Assembly (NCBI GenBank): GCA_963989245.1
Contig: OZ022340.1
Coordinates: 45,356,165-45,420,164 of the forward strand
Origin: Nansenia antarctica
Lineage: Eukaryota > Chordata > Actinopteri > Argentiniformes > Microstomatidae
DNA length: 64,000 bases
Direction: 5' to 3'
The translations under genes and the position numbers were made by a program. Positions 10,732-20,600 of this stretch are shown piece by piece. The notes under the pieces are model-generated. The model was given only the letters and a program-made list of their open reading frames with translations. It searched no databases and was not told where the DNA came from. The stretch's first letter is position 1; every line of letters starts with the position of its first letter.

Positions 10732-10985
10732 AGCCCATTCTTGCCTATAGACAACTGTACAATCATTCATATTGAGTTTATTCACCCAATAAAGTAAAGA
10801 TGAATAATACTGCCCTTCACCTTATTATCAGATGTTCATAGACCTGTGTCGGCAATGATAATAATACACAACAGGCAAGACGGTTGTACCATTGATATAC
10901 GCAGATTAATATTTGTAGATTCGTTTTCGAACATTAGATAGGCCTAGTTGATTTTGGCAACATTGTACATTGTAGTAGCCAATTG
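10732..10985 (+). repeat. Direct repeat copy 2 (254 bp)
   Basis: Partner of 9333-9587, in the same orientation and about 1.4 kb away. Between the copies lie further smaller duplications with the theme CATGTGGGATGGAGGTA, so this stretch grew by repeated local duplication or template switching. Confidence 0.85.
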
Positions 10986-12477
10986 TCTGCTCGCCAACTA
11001 AAGCACTTGGTTATAAACATACTAGGCTCTGTTTCTAACAAGTAGGCTTCTAACAAAATCACTGTAGGCTATGGGACAATTCGTTTCTAAAAAGTGAGTT
11101 ACAATCACTTGATGTAGGCCTAATGGTTGATGGGGGAGGGTTGATGATGGCTCTCGATCGTTTCCGATCAACAAAGACAAAGACATCGGGTTTCCCCCGC
11201 TCCACCACGTCCCAACGGTGTGTTTCTGTAACCATTTTCTCCTCCTTGTTGCATAAAAAAAATCAAGACTCGCTCCTCTCAGGAGACCACTATTTATAAA
11301 TAATAATCCACAGATAGGCACAGTCACAGTGCTACATGAAAATATCTAGCCACACACCACATATCATACCTCCCTATATGTATTTATCATCATATTTCTC
11401 AATATAAAACGGAGGTACGATATATGGCAGATGTATGGTATATTATGTTATAGTATATTATATTATGGCAGTTTCTGGCGCCTGTCCCGTTCTGTTCAAA
11501 GAATATTATATAAAACGCATCACATGTTTGTCATTGTGTGAAAATGTTTCTGTAGAACTCCGGACGGCAATAGCACGTTGTGGGTGCAATTAAGCAAGAA
11601 TAACACTATTTACAGCGCTGTCATTTATTGCTATATTTATTACTGTTATATATAAATGTGAACATTACAGATACCTGGTCAACACAGCTTGGGATTCCAA
11701 GGAAATGACATGGAACTATGTGTGAAAGGGACAACATTGCAATATATATTACAGTTATTTTTTAATAATGATAATCAACTTTCATTCGTTAGTAATGAAA
11801 ACTCCCACAGTCTTGATCAATCTCCTAGATCAATCTCCTCTCCACTTACGTTACATCTACAATGGCATGCATACGTTATTATATACAGTATACAATATAT
11901 ATATATGTTCCTTTTCAGCTGACTCTCTGCTCTGTCCCCGCTTCTCTGGAACTTTATGCATTTTTAGAGGTAGTGTCTTGTCATTTTCTCTTGTGTGACA
12001 TCGCCATCCAGCGATTTTTGTGCGTCAGTACACACTCCCCCATTGTGAAGAGTGGTCGTGTGATTCGACACCTCTTCGCGCTAAAAGTAGGTAAAAAACG
12101 TCGCTGTTCTAGTGATTGACGACTGTGCCTGGCTACGGCATTTCTAGTATCCGAGCCTACAATAAAATGTACTCTGTCATTGTATTAAGGCATTGTGTTC
12201 ACAAATGAATATTTCAAGTCATAAAATGGTGTTGGTCCTCTTGTTTTATAATTTAAGTATCTTTGACAACACTCATCGCTTTGCCTGTACGTAAATTAGT
12301 CAAAAATAACACTGGAAATGGGTAGGCTATTAGAAGAATATGTGGGTGGTGTGATAGGCGTAAAACGTCATTCACCACATAAAAAACTAAATTAACAAAG
12401 TACCTACCCCAAATGGACCATAATAACCACAGCATCGGCCTATGTTAATTTTTAAAATTAATTTAAATTAATTTTGC

Positions 12478-12664
12478 CATTTAGCAGACGCCTTTAATCC
12501 AAAGCGACTTACAATTACGAATTACAGGGACATTCCCCCTGGAGTAACTGAGGGCTAAGTGCCTTACTCAAGGGCACACTAGTAGCGGTGTGGTTTCAGG
12601 TGGGATTTGAACTCACAACCTTCCGATCACAAGTCCAACTCACTAGACCACCACTACCCCTATG
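12478..12664 (-). mobile_element. tRNA-derived SINE with L2-type tail
   Basis: On the minus strand the element begins with a tRNA-like head. An A-box-like TGGTCTAGTGAGTTGG lies at 12635-12650, and a B-box-like GGTTGTGAGTTCAAATCCC at 12602-12620. A body follows (CTTGAGTAAGGCACTTAGCC), then the widespread fish LINE2-type tail (TAAGTCGCTTTGG, GCGTCTGCTAAATG). The head does not fold as a usable tRNA. RNA polymerase III promotion and LINE-driven mobilisation are inferred from the family. Confidence 0.8.
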
Positions 12665-12689
12665 TTGCAACAGAATGTGACGAAAGAAA

Positions 12690-13183
12690 GCGCGCCTCCT
12701 GGGATGTCTCAGTCGCTGAGCTGAAGGCATTTATTGCTCTGCTATATGTGAGGGGTGGATACTGCCGGAAAAAACATTGAAATTGAAAGTTTCTGGTCGG
12801 AGAAATGGGGAAATGCCTTTTTCAACTCCACATTATCTCAGAACCGGTTTCGGGAGATCATGCGCTTTCTGCGCTTTGACAGGAAGGAGACGCGACGCTC
12901 CCGGTTGACCACCGACAGGTTTGCGCTCATGGCTGAAGTGTGGGAGAGATTCAGACAAAACTGCATCTCATGCTACAAGCCAGGGCAGGACATCACCGTG
13001 GACGAACAGCTGTTCCCGACGAAAACAAGCTGCCGGTTCACGCAATATATGCCCAACAAGCCAGATCAATTTGGAATTAAGTTTTGGCTGGCAGCAGATG
13101 TTGAGAGCAAATACCTGCTGAATGGCTTCCCATACCTGGATACAAGCAGACCAGCCACGCAGTCCCTCGGAGAGAATGAGTAG
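12690..13183 (+). pseudogene. piggyBac transposase fragment
   Basis: Cut-and-paste transposase of the DDE_Tnp_1_7 type that inserts at TTAA. Reading starts within the N-terminal catalytic region (AELKAFIALLYVRG, 12715-12756), shifts frame at about 12755, and continues for 142 codons with the signature DITVDEQLFPTKTSCRF holding the first catalytic Asp and KPDQFGIKFWLA after it. It stops at 13181-13183 just after SRPATQSLGENE. The second and third catalytic Asp residues and the Cys-rich C-terminal domain are missing, replaced by the element's right terminal region. It is therefore a defective internal-deletion copy. Confidence 0.85.
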
Positions 13184-13475
13184 ACTTTGAATCATATCAT
13201 TGTAATTGCTATAGGCAACGACATAAACAATGCAATGCCGCTTAGAGGGACTATTGTTTGTGCCGTTGCCTAAAGCGGTTATAATGCATTTTTATATGTG
13301 GGTCGATTTGACGTCGTGGCGGTTATAGGTATAAATGCCTGTATTTTAGATGTATCTATACCATATTTAATAATAGGAAGTGCAACACAACACCATTTTA
13401 GGAAAAGTCAAAGACATAGTTATGTACAATTGAAAAACCCACTTGGGTCAAATTGACGTCATGGCGGTTCTAGTG
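13184..13475 (+). mobile_element. Right terminal region of the piggyBac element
   Basis: The element ends GCGGTTCTAGTG at 13475, directly followed by TTAA (13476-13479), the piggyBac target site. Two subterminal copies of GGGTCRAWTTGACGTCRTGGCGGTT lie about 145 bp apart (13299-13327 and 13444-13472), which suits the subterminal repeats used by these transposases. The matching left end was not found, perhaps because the SINE at 12478-12664 or the neighbouring element removed it. Confidence 0.65.
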
Positions 13476-13539
13476 TTAAAGAACCAATAATGACATTGAC
13501 ATTTGTTCATTTTGTATCTACTGGCTAATTGTAACTTAC

Positions 13540-13652
13540 CTTGCACATCAGTGATAACAGGGGCCTCTTCAGAGCCCCAGATCCTCTTATATACATAGAC
13601 TGAACCAGCAGCAGCTACCAGGCCAGCGGCTACCAGGCCAGCAGCTACCAGG
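13540..13652 (-). other. Exon-like sequence with splice donor, possible host membrane-protein exon
   Basis: On the minus strand an open frame runs through the repeat (LVAAGLVAAGLVAAAG), continues as SVYVYKRIWGSEEAPVITD and meets a strong splice donor CAAG|GTAAGT (intron from 13539 leftward). A hydrophobic stretch followed by Tyr, Lys and Arg resembles a transmembrane segment with its cytoplasmic stop-transfer tail. The same frame continues beyond the inserted hAT element into the minisatellite at 14993-15340. I do not recognise the gene. It may be a broken exon of a surface receptor or a chance open frame. Confidence 0.35.
13605..13652 (-). repeat. Left remnant of the CTACCAGGCCAGC minisatellite
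   Basis: About four 15-bp units (CAGCTACCAGGCCAG type) precede the hAT insertion. The array resumes at 14993, so the transposon landed inside it and used a unit as target. Confidence 0.85.
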
Positions 13653-14992
13653 CAGGGCCGCTTTAAGGAGGGGCTAGCTGGGGCGGTGGCACAGGGCCTC
13701 GCGCTTTGGAGGGCCTCGCGTGAGGCAGGGTAAAAAAAAAATTATTTTTATTTTTTTTGGTACCCTGGCTGGCGAGGCCCTCCAAAGCGCCAGGCAAGGG
13801 ACCATATTATTATTTTTGCCTTTAATACATTTCTAAATGTTCACACATGTGATAATCATAGTCAATCATATATCTAAAATCTAGCATACCTGTAGGACAG
13901 GGAGATTCTTAGCAACAGAAAAAAGTAATTTCCCCCTATGACACCTTACGTGAAACGTGAATTTTGGGCGCGCGTTGACACTTGTTGTGCATAGTGACTG
14001 CTTAGTGCAACGGACAAAATGCAGAGGGAACGAGACCGAGGAAGAAAATGTTAATCGGGTGCTGAAAAAATAAATAAAAATAAAAGAAAGGAAGGCTTCA
14101 GGGCCTCGCTTAGAGGTTCGTTCGAAACATTTCTAAAAACAAGTGAGGCTCCCGTTAGCACCGAAGAAGCTAACGTTACTGCTAGCACTAGCAATGCTAG
14201 TAGTAGCACGGCACAGCCCCCCCTGAGAGGCAAAGATGATGTCTCGGAGGTGGAGGAGGACAACAGCTACACCGGCAGCAGTGGGGCTGCCCAGCCCCAG
14301 GTGATGATGGTCAGGAGTGGCGAAGTAGAGGATACAGAGGCGGAAGATGGAGCTACTCAGAGCAGCAGCAGCAGGGGCTGCAGGGCTGAGAGTGATGGAA
14401 CGCAAGACGAGCCTACGGTGTCAGATATGTCATGTATGATGATCCTGGTAAATTGGCCGGTACATATGGACTCTACAGTTACAGAAGTGATCATTAGAAG
14501 AGGTCCCCCAAAGATGAAACCTGGATTTAGTTATCCTAACAATAATGAGAACAGAAACTTTAGTGAAACTTTATTTCTCCGAAAACTACCAAATGGGGGA
14601 AAAATAGAAAGAAAGTGGCCCTCAAAAACGGGACATGTATTTTTGCTTTTGCTGTACGCTTTTCAACATAAAGGATAGGCCTACATGGTGGTGAGTAACA
14701 TCTCTATTCATGTCAATAATGGCTTGTGCGTATTTAATGTTGGGTATGATGACTGCTTTATCCTAAATCCTAATCCTTTACGAGTATAAAAGGTTTGAAA
14801 TGAAACAAACATGGTTGTAAACTATCTAAATAAGTAGATATTCTATTGTCTATCAGCACAGCATGTGAGCGCATTTCTTGCAATATATCGGTGCGTGCGT
14901 GTCGCGCGGTTATAATAGTAGCCTACATCATTATAAAAGGCCTCGCAAATCTGACTTCGCACAGGGCCTCGCATATCTCCCAAACGGCCCTG
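13653..14992 (+). mobile_element. Non-autonomous hAT element, copy A (1340 bp)
   Basis: The element starts CAGGGCCGCTTTAA and ends CAAACGGCCCTG, giving imperfect terminal inverted repeats. It is flanked by the 8-bp direct repeat CTACCAGG (13645-13652 and 14993-15000), the hallmark of hAT insertion. It is over 90% alike by eye to copy B at 56953-58303. It keeps only the first transposase exon. Internal GGGCCTCGC motifs recur near both ends. Confidence 0.9.
14115..14678 (+). pseudogene. hAT transposase first exon (copy A), frameshifted
   Basis: The reading opens with a Ser/Thr/Ala-rich low-complexity region and an acidic stretch (VEEDNSYTGSSG). It then reaches the start of the zinc-finger-like domain seen in ZMYM1-type hAT transposases (NFSETLFLRKLPNGG, IERKW). 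Compared with copy B, about 10 bp are missing after GAAAGTGGC (near 14618), so the Cys-containing part is read out of frame and stops at 14678. No DDE or dimerisation domain is present in the element, so mobility would need a transposase from elsewhere. Confidence 0.6.
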
Positions 14993-15340
14993 CTACCAGG
15001 CCAGCAGCTACCAGGCCTCCAGCTACCAGGCCAGCAGCTACCAGGCCAGCAGCTACCAGGCCTCCAGCTACCAGGCTGTTTAGACTGCTTACTGCCCACA
15101 TTTCATGGACTTTAAAGAACCAATAATGACATTGACATTTGTTCATAGCGGCTACCAGGCCTCCAGCTACCAGGCCAGCGGCTACCAGGCCTCCAGCTAC
15201 CAGGCCAGCGGCTACCAGGCCTCCAGCTACCAGGCCAGCGGCTACCAGGCCAGCAGCTACCAGGCCAGCAGCTACTAGACCAGCAGCTACCAGGCCAGCA
15301 GCTACTAGGCCAGCAGCTACTAGGCCAGCCACACAGACAA
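14993..15340 (-). repeat. VAAGL/VAGGL-encoding minisatellite
   Basis: Units of 15 bp, CTACCAGGCCAGCRG or CTACCAGGCCTCCAG, form two blocks (14993-15078 and 15147-15335) separated by a 68-bp non-repeat segment. On the minus strand one frame encodes Leu-Val-Ala-Ala-Gly repeats without a stop across both blocks. The pattern is strongly hydrophobic. Unit variants alternate, which indicates duplication of pairs. Confidence 0.85.
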
Positions 15341-15996
15341 ATATGTGTCCTCCCAGCTGGTTTAGAAGACAATTCATCTCAGTTAATCATCTCTTGTTTA
15401 CAGATCTCCAACTGAAGTGAAACACTGTCTGAACTGAATTGTGTTACGTTTTGGTATAGAGTTCTAGATGTCGAATGGTGTTGGACCCATGTGCGGTGCA
15501 GATCAGATGAACGGAGGTCGAGACAGTAATAAAATAAAGTTTCTCTTTACTGAGATATGCAATGAGCAGTCACAACAGGACAAGGATATAGAATCAAAAG
15601 TAAAGTGGAGCAAGCAAGGCTCTGAGTAACGAGTAAAATAATAATAGCGGAAACAAAACAACTTGCGTATCGACAAAACAAAAGGAGAGCAATCAAGGCT
15701 CCATCAGCTAACCGCAAGAATAACACAAACACAATGAAAATAACAAACACTATACTGTATACAGTCACTATACCTGGGAACAGCGACAGGTAAATAAAGT
15801 CCTCCAGGACAGAACGGACAGAGTCAAAATAGCAGACACAGTATTTCCATAGGACAAGCAAGGGTTCTCATCACGTCAACAAGCACGAACAACTGACAAG
15901 GGAACAGGGAAATGGGACACACCTAAATACACATACAAACACTCACAGGTGAAAAATCCTCCCGGCTCCATCTCACCCCACCAGCCAGGCGCTGTA
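15341..15996. other. No gene recognised; possible degraded retroelement
   Basis: The segment is AT-rich and has a feature seen in some retroelement ends (GTCTCTTTACTGAGA with purine-rich surroundings near 15520-15560), but I see no LTR pair or coding frame. Confidence 0.3.
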
Positions 15997-16116
15997 GTGG
16001 AGCGCAGGGTTGCCAGACGGGATTTGACAAGTTCCAGCCCAACCAGTCTAAAAGCTGCCGAATTCACCCGTCCAGTGTGACCAAAAGTAGCCCAATCTGG
16101 CAACACTGGTGGAGCG
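15997..16116. mobile_element. Tiny hAT MITE (104 bp) with 8-bp target duplication
   Basis: Element 16005-16108 starts CAGGGTTGCCAGACGGG and ends CCCAATCTGGCAACACTG, so its ends are inverted repeats (CAGKGTTGCCAGA). The flanks GTGGAGCG at 15997-16004 and 16109-16116 are identical 8-bp repeats. It has no coding capacity. Confidence 0.85.
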
Positions 16117-16971
16117 GGACATCGGTTCCTCAATAAACAAGCCACAAGTAACGTTAATGTTAAAATCTTGTCCATGATTCTCGTTCATTCAGGTGGGTTA
16201 AACAAACTGTATAAACGCCATAATACTGTTGGTTCAAATGTAATATATTAATGAACAAGTTCATGTCATGTTCTGTCAAACATGTTCTAATGTTATTTTA
16301 GTGAAAAAACTGACCTAACGTCACCCGCGATTGTGAAGCTCTAACAGGCTAGTTAGCGAACATTAAAGATTACAACAGCTAGTTTACGTATGTCAACAAT
16401 GTCTCTATTCTCAATAATTTCAGTAATAATTGTATCAAATTGGGGCCAGTAAAACTAACTTGTGTGTAAGTTATATGTGTGTGCAAGCATGTTTTGATAT
16501 TGTCAATCGTCTCACTTTTAGTAGGTGAGCTGTAACAAAAATATGCAAGGGAAAAAAAGGAAAATGGACATAGCTAAAGACCTTTTTTGGTCAAAGGGCA
16601 GCAGAGACAAGTACAGGGACACAGGTGAGGTCTCACAATACTAGTGTTTTAACAGTGCAGTTAATTTAGAGTTGAGAATAGCTACATCTGTAATGTTTTG
16701 TTTCTAAGGAGATTGAACCAGTCTGCCTGCTAGGAAAGATGTAGATTACCACCTACATACTGTAGTTGTCTCCTTTATTCATTACCTTAATGTCATATAA
16801 GTCAATTGTATAGAAACAACTCACCAAAATTGACTATTGCACAACTGATTTGGCTAAAAATATCCACCAAGGGGGGGGGAACCCCCCCTCAACCCCCCCA
16901 CTCTGTATATTGCCATACCTTGGCCTTTGCTGAAATGACAACACTGGTCTCATAGCCTATTGGAAATGTAT

Positions 16972-16974
<3 letters not shown>
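16117..16974. other. Non-coding; one exon-like start at 16542
   Basis: At 16542-16624 an ATG opens a short basic reading (MQGKKRKMDIAKDLF) that meets a GTGAGG donor-like site after CACAG. It resembles the first exons of some hAT transposases, but it is too short to assign. The rest shows no recognisable feature. Short G and C runs lie near 16870-16905. Confidence 0.25.

Positions 16975-17014
<40 letters not shown>
16975..17014 (+). repeat. (TG)n microsatellite
   Basis: About 20 dinucleotide units. On its right, 17040-17116 ends GGTTGGCCACCCCTG, which in reverse complement looks like a hAT terminus (CAGGGGTGGCCAACC), but no partner end or target duplication was found. Confidence 0.9.
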
Positions 17015-17017
<3 letters not shown>

Positions 17018-17286
17018 AGTGAGAGCTTTTGTGAGCCCGCATGTATGATGTGGCTCTTTCTGGTACCCCAACACATTTTTTGGGGCTCTTAGTCTCCGAC
17101 TGGTTGGCCACCCCTGTGGTAGACGGTACTTGATCCCTAGTACTCCATCTGGATAATGTGAGTCCTGGTGAAGGTGGGAGGGAGCCATACTGCTGATTAA
17201 GGGAACAGCAAGCAATGAATTACAAGGACAAGGGAAGAGTGTTTTCATACTGGCATCTGTAAATGATTTACAATAAGTGTATTGTG

Positions 17287-17297
17287 TGGGTGTCTGT

Positions 17298-17357
<60 letters not shown>

Positions 17358-17408
17358 GCGTGTGCGTGTGTGTGTGCATGCGTGCATGTGTGTGTGTGTG
17401 TGTGTGTG
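17287..17408 (+). repeat. (TG)n microsatellite with CG and CA interruptions
   Basis: Long TG run with internal GCGTGTGCGTG and GCATGCGTGCATG variants. The interruptions are CpG-bearing. Confidence 0.95.
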
Positions 17409-18125
17409 GCTGCTGTGAAGGAGATGTGTTGCACAGTCTCCTGACTCAGCAGCCAATCCCTTTAGAATGCTAATCACTTAGCGTCTCACTCCGTCTGCAC
17501 CCCTCCCTCTCTCCCTCCGTCTCTCTCCCTCTCTCTTTCTCTTTATCTCCCTCTCTCCTCATCCTGCTCTCCCAATTCTCCCCCTATCACAAACCAAATC
17601 TTTCACTAACTCCCCCCCCCCTCTCTCTCACTCTCTCTCTCTCCCCATCCATCTCTCACTCCCCCCCCCCCCCCCCCTCTCTCTATCTGACCCACCCTCC
17701 TTATTTTCCTTTTCTCCATCTATCTCCGCTTATCTCCTACATCTTAGAAATCAGAGGGGGGACTCCTAGCAAGGTAAGGAATGAGGAACGGTATCATACA
17801 CCATGGTATCAAATCGATCAATCGATTGATGCTATTCCTCATTCAATTTCCCCCCCCACCCCCCCCACCAGATCTCTACCTCCACCACCCTCCCCTGAGT
17901 CAGACGTCGAAACGTGACTAATAGAATCCTCGGGGAGCTTCAACAGTGAGCTGCTGCCTGGTCAAAGTCGGATCATCTGCGGCGTGGTTTATGGAGGGTG
18001 GAAATGAGGCTGGGGCATACCTCTGCTGCACACGTCCCTCCTCCCCCTCCTCCCTCCATCACTACCCCCCATCCACCCCATCCACCCTCCCGAGGTGATG
18101 GAGGGACGTTTGATGTTCTCAGACT
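17409..18125. other. Pyrimidine-rich non-coding region
   Basis: Low-complexity CT and C runs (17490-17700 and 17850-17890) flank a short unique block. A 14-bp palindrome ATCAATCGATTGAT lies near 17820. A more complex, non-repetitive stretch (about 17890-18120) could be a conserved non-coding element, which I cannot test. No gene is seen. Confidence 0.4.
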
Positions 18126-18149
18126 GCAGTTGCTATGACATCAGAGAGG

Positions 18150-18199
18150 GGGGATAATGGCCAGTGCCAGAGAGATGAGGTGAAGGGAGAGATGAGAGG

Positions 18200-18247
<48 letters not shown>

Positions 18248-18770
18248 GGGGGAGGGAAAGAGGGAGAGACAGATAGAGAGAGAGAGAGGGAGAGAGAGAG
18301 GGGGGAGGGAGAAAGAGAGAGAGAGACAGACAGAGAGACAGAGAGAGAGAGGCAGAGAGAGAGAGACAGAGACAGAGAGAGAGAGAGGGAGAGACAGAGA
18401 GAGAGAGGGAGAGAAACAGAGAGAGAGAGGGAGAGAGAGAGAGAGAGAAAGAGAGAGGGAGAGACAGAGAGAGAGAGGGAGAGAAACAGAGAGAGAGGGA
18501 GAGAGAGAGAGAGAGGGAGAGAGAGAGATACAGAGAGAGAGAAATCAGGAAGTGGGAGAGGAAAGGGGCAAATAGGGAGAGAGTAACGGGTGAAGAAGGG
18601 GAAGAGGAATAGATGGAAAAAGTGGGAAAGGAAAGGGAAGAAGAGAGACAGGGAAGTAGGGAGGGAGGGAGGGCGAGAAAGAGGATGCAAGAGAGGGAGA
18701 GAAAGGAAGGAAGGGAGTGGAGGGTGAGGAGAGAAGGCTGTGGAAATGAACACAGATGGTTCTATTGACT
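18150..18770 (+). repeat. Long purine (GA)n tract
   Basis: About 600 bp are almost pure purine on the + strand, built from GAGA, GGGAGA and GACAGA motifs, with the densest part at 18190-18545. Such mirror-like polypurine sequence can form triplex DNA. Long open frames here encode only Glu/Arg or Ser/Leu repeats and are artefacts. Confidence 0.95.
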
Positions 18771-19000
18771 GTGCTCAAACAGGTTGTTGTTTATGAGGTT
18801 GAACCAGCTGGTACATACCTCACAGAAAAAAAGAGGACATAGAAGGAGAGGGAGAGGCGGACATCCTTCAGTTGTTCTCACAGACTCCATGCACTTGCTC
18901 CAATTGGACAGCAGAGAGAGCTGTTGCATGTGAGAAGACATTTGACAACATTTGAGGAGGAGGGATTATTCATGAGGTTGTGTGTCAGAATGTGTGGTGG

Positions 19001-19002
<2 letters not shown>
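18771..19002. other. Unique spacer, nothing recognised
   Basis: Short unique sequence between two microsatellites without coding or repeat signature. Confidence 0.4.
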
Positions 19003-19062
<60 letters not shown>

Positions 19063-19076
19063 GCGTGCGTGCGTGT
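19003..19076 (+). repeat. (TG)n microsatellite
   Basis: TG run with GCGTGCGTGC at its right end, followed by T-rich sequence. Confidence 0.95.
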
Positions 19077-19877
19077 CCATAATTAAAAACAAAAAAACAC
19101 ATCTGTCAAATGGATTTTGATCTTTATTTTTTTATTATTTTTTTTTTAATCTTTGGCTCAACCCAGTGAAACGAACGAATGCCATCTGTGCCATGATCCA
19201 CTACAAAGGCCATAACCATCTACTTCACCGTCCGGGAGGGACAGCCATCATGAGCTCATGACTTACACCGCATCCACTCCCATCCACTCCCTAACACGTA
19301 AGGGGAATCCCACCAGGGGACTGAGGACTTGTGTAACAGGCATGATGATGAGAATGAAAGTCTGCCTTTAGGCTGTGTTACATCATCCAGCACATGCAGG
19401 CTACGATCCGTAAAGCAATGGGCCCGGATCTCTAGGGCTGGATCAATGGGGCGGGCTGGCGGGGGGGGTTCATGGTTCTGCAGGCCCATCTTAGGGCCTC
19501 TCTCGTGGGGAGAGGCGAAGGCTAGGATAGTGTAGGGATGCTGGGAGAGGTTTCCACGGTACGGTGCTCTGATTGGAAATCCTCTTGGGTCAGGGTGTGG
19601 GGTATGTCTGTGTGCATGTCTTTCTCTCATACTTTTAGGTACTATAGGCTCCCACAGGACGGCAGCAGGCAGGGCGGATGGGCTTGTAGAAACAGGCTTC
19701 TATGTCTATGTGACCAAGTCTCTGTAGTCATAGAGATTTGTGGTCAATTTACAGCAGTGTTTTTTCCTTCCTCAAATGGGTCAGGGGGGAGGGAGGTGTG
19801 TGTGTCTATGGGGTGTCTTGGTTAGTTGAATAGGCTCATTAAAGTCGAATCATTTCCATCTCTCTGTCTTTCTCTCT

Positions 19878-19878
<1 letters not shown>
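19077..19878. other. Unique non-coding sequence
   Basis: About 800 bp of mixed-composition sequence with no convincing open frame, splice pattern or transposon end. It is probably host intergenic or intronic DNA. Confidence 0.4.

Positions 19879-19913
<35 letters not shown>
19879..19913 (+). repeat. Poly-C run (35 C)
   Basis: A single uninterrupted run of 35 C residues. Homopolymers of C this long are unstable and error-prone in sequencing, so the exact length is uncertain. Confidence 0.9.
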
Positions 19914-19915
<2 letters not shown>

Positions 19916-19948
19916 GGTCACCAGGGTACTGGTTGTGCAGAGCTGTCT

Positions 19949-19952
<4 letters not shown>

Positions 19953-19994
<42 letters not shown>

Positions 19995-20050
19995 GACAGA
20001 GGTAGACAGAGAGAGATAGAGAGAGGTAGACAGAGAGAGGTAGAGGGAGT
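19953..20050 (+). repeat. (GA)n with GGTAGACAGA repeats
   Basis: A 40-bp GA run followed by degenerate GGTAGACAGAGAGA units. Confidence 0.9.
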
Positions 20051-20281
20051 GATGGATGACACACAAAAAGAGAGAAAGATAGAGTGGAATGAGGGTGTGT
20101 AGATTTGAGCTTTAAAATAGATGTGATCGACAAAATAGACATGATCCGTTGCAATCAAGGAATGAGATCACATGATAAGGAACATTTGGTGAAGAGCACT
20201 GTTTTTGTCCAGACAAAGCACAATCTGGTGTCACGGAGAGCACTGGCCTTTACGTACCATTTATATGCTTTGTCTGTTTAA

Positions 20282-20596
20282 CACTAGAACAGCCATGGGT
20301 GGTGTCATTTGACCCTGTGAGTAAAAGATGTTTAATATCTTTGCACTCGATCAAATTTCAGGACCCTCCTTTCATGACTTTTCCTAGATATGTGCGTTCT
20401 ACCACCCAGTATCCTTACATTTTCTAAATCACATCAGGATAAGCTAGTATAAAGCTATTTTGCAGTTTTTTTCTGCATAGGAGGCAGGCTAATTTACGTT
20501 GTGTGTAAATAGCAGCTTCCCATTGTAAAGACTATGGTCATTTGACCCCCCGAGGCGGCTCTTATAGTAGGTAAAAAGGGCACGACTGTTCTAGTG
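20282..20596. mobile_element. piggyBac-type MITE (315 bp)
   Basis: The element starts CACTAGAACAGCC and ends GACTGTTCTAGTG, near-perfect 13-bp inverted repeats. It is flanked on both sides by TTAA (20278-20281 and 20597-20600), the piggyBac target duplication. There is no coding frame. Related copies are at 55170-55431 and, with a large interior, at 8518-12114. Confidence 0.9.
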
Positions 20597-20600
20597 TTAA

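Larger units (their letters stand above)
8518..12114. mobile_element. Long piggyBac-type element with rearranged interior
   Basis: The left end follows a TTAA (8514-8517) with CACTAGGAAAGCC, and the first 180 bp match the left half of the small piggyBac MITE at 20282. The right end (about 12040-12114) matches the right end of that MITE (AGTAGGTAAAAA...CTGTTCTAGTG), followed by ATTGAC instead of TTAA. The AT-rich interior has no convincing open frame but several internal duplications: 9333-9587 with 10732-10985, 9130-9170 with 9955-9992, and a GGCAGTTTCTSGCGCC block near 10200 and 11465. Either one element carries this cargo or the two ends belong to separate copies. Confidence 0.5.

Noticed and set aside
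12600..12664. tRNA gene on the minus strand
   Set aside because: Only A- and B-box-like motifs are present; the arms do not pair properly, and a SINE body and LINE-type tail follow.
15547..16175. Two minus-strand frames with hydrophobic residues
   Set aside because: They cross the 104-bp hAT MITE and have no start or splice context; likely chance.
17040..17116. Complete hAT element ending GGTTGGCCACCCCTG
   Set aside because: Only one terminus could be found and no 8-bp duplication.
18133..18753. Ser/Leu-rich or Glu/Arg-rich proteins in the purine tract
   Set aside because: Low-complexity artefacts of a GA repeat, open in opposite strands.
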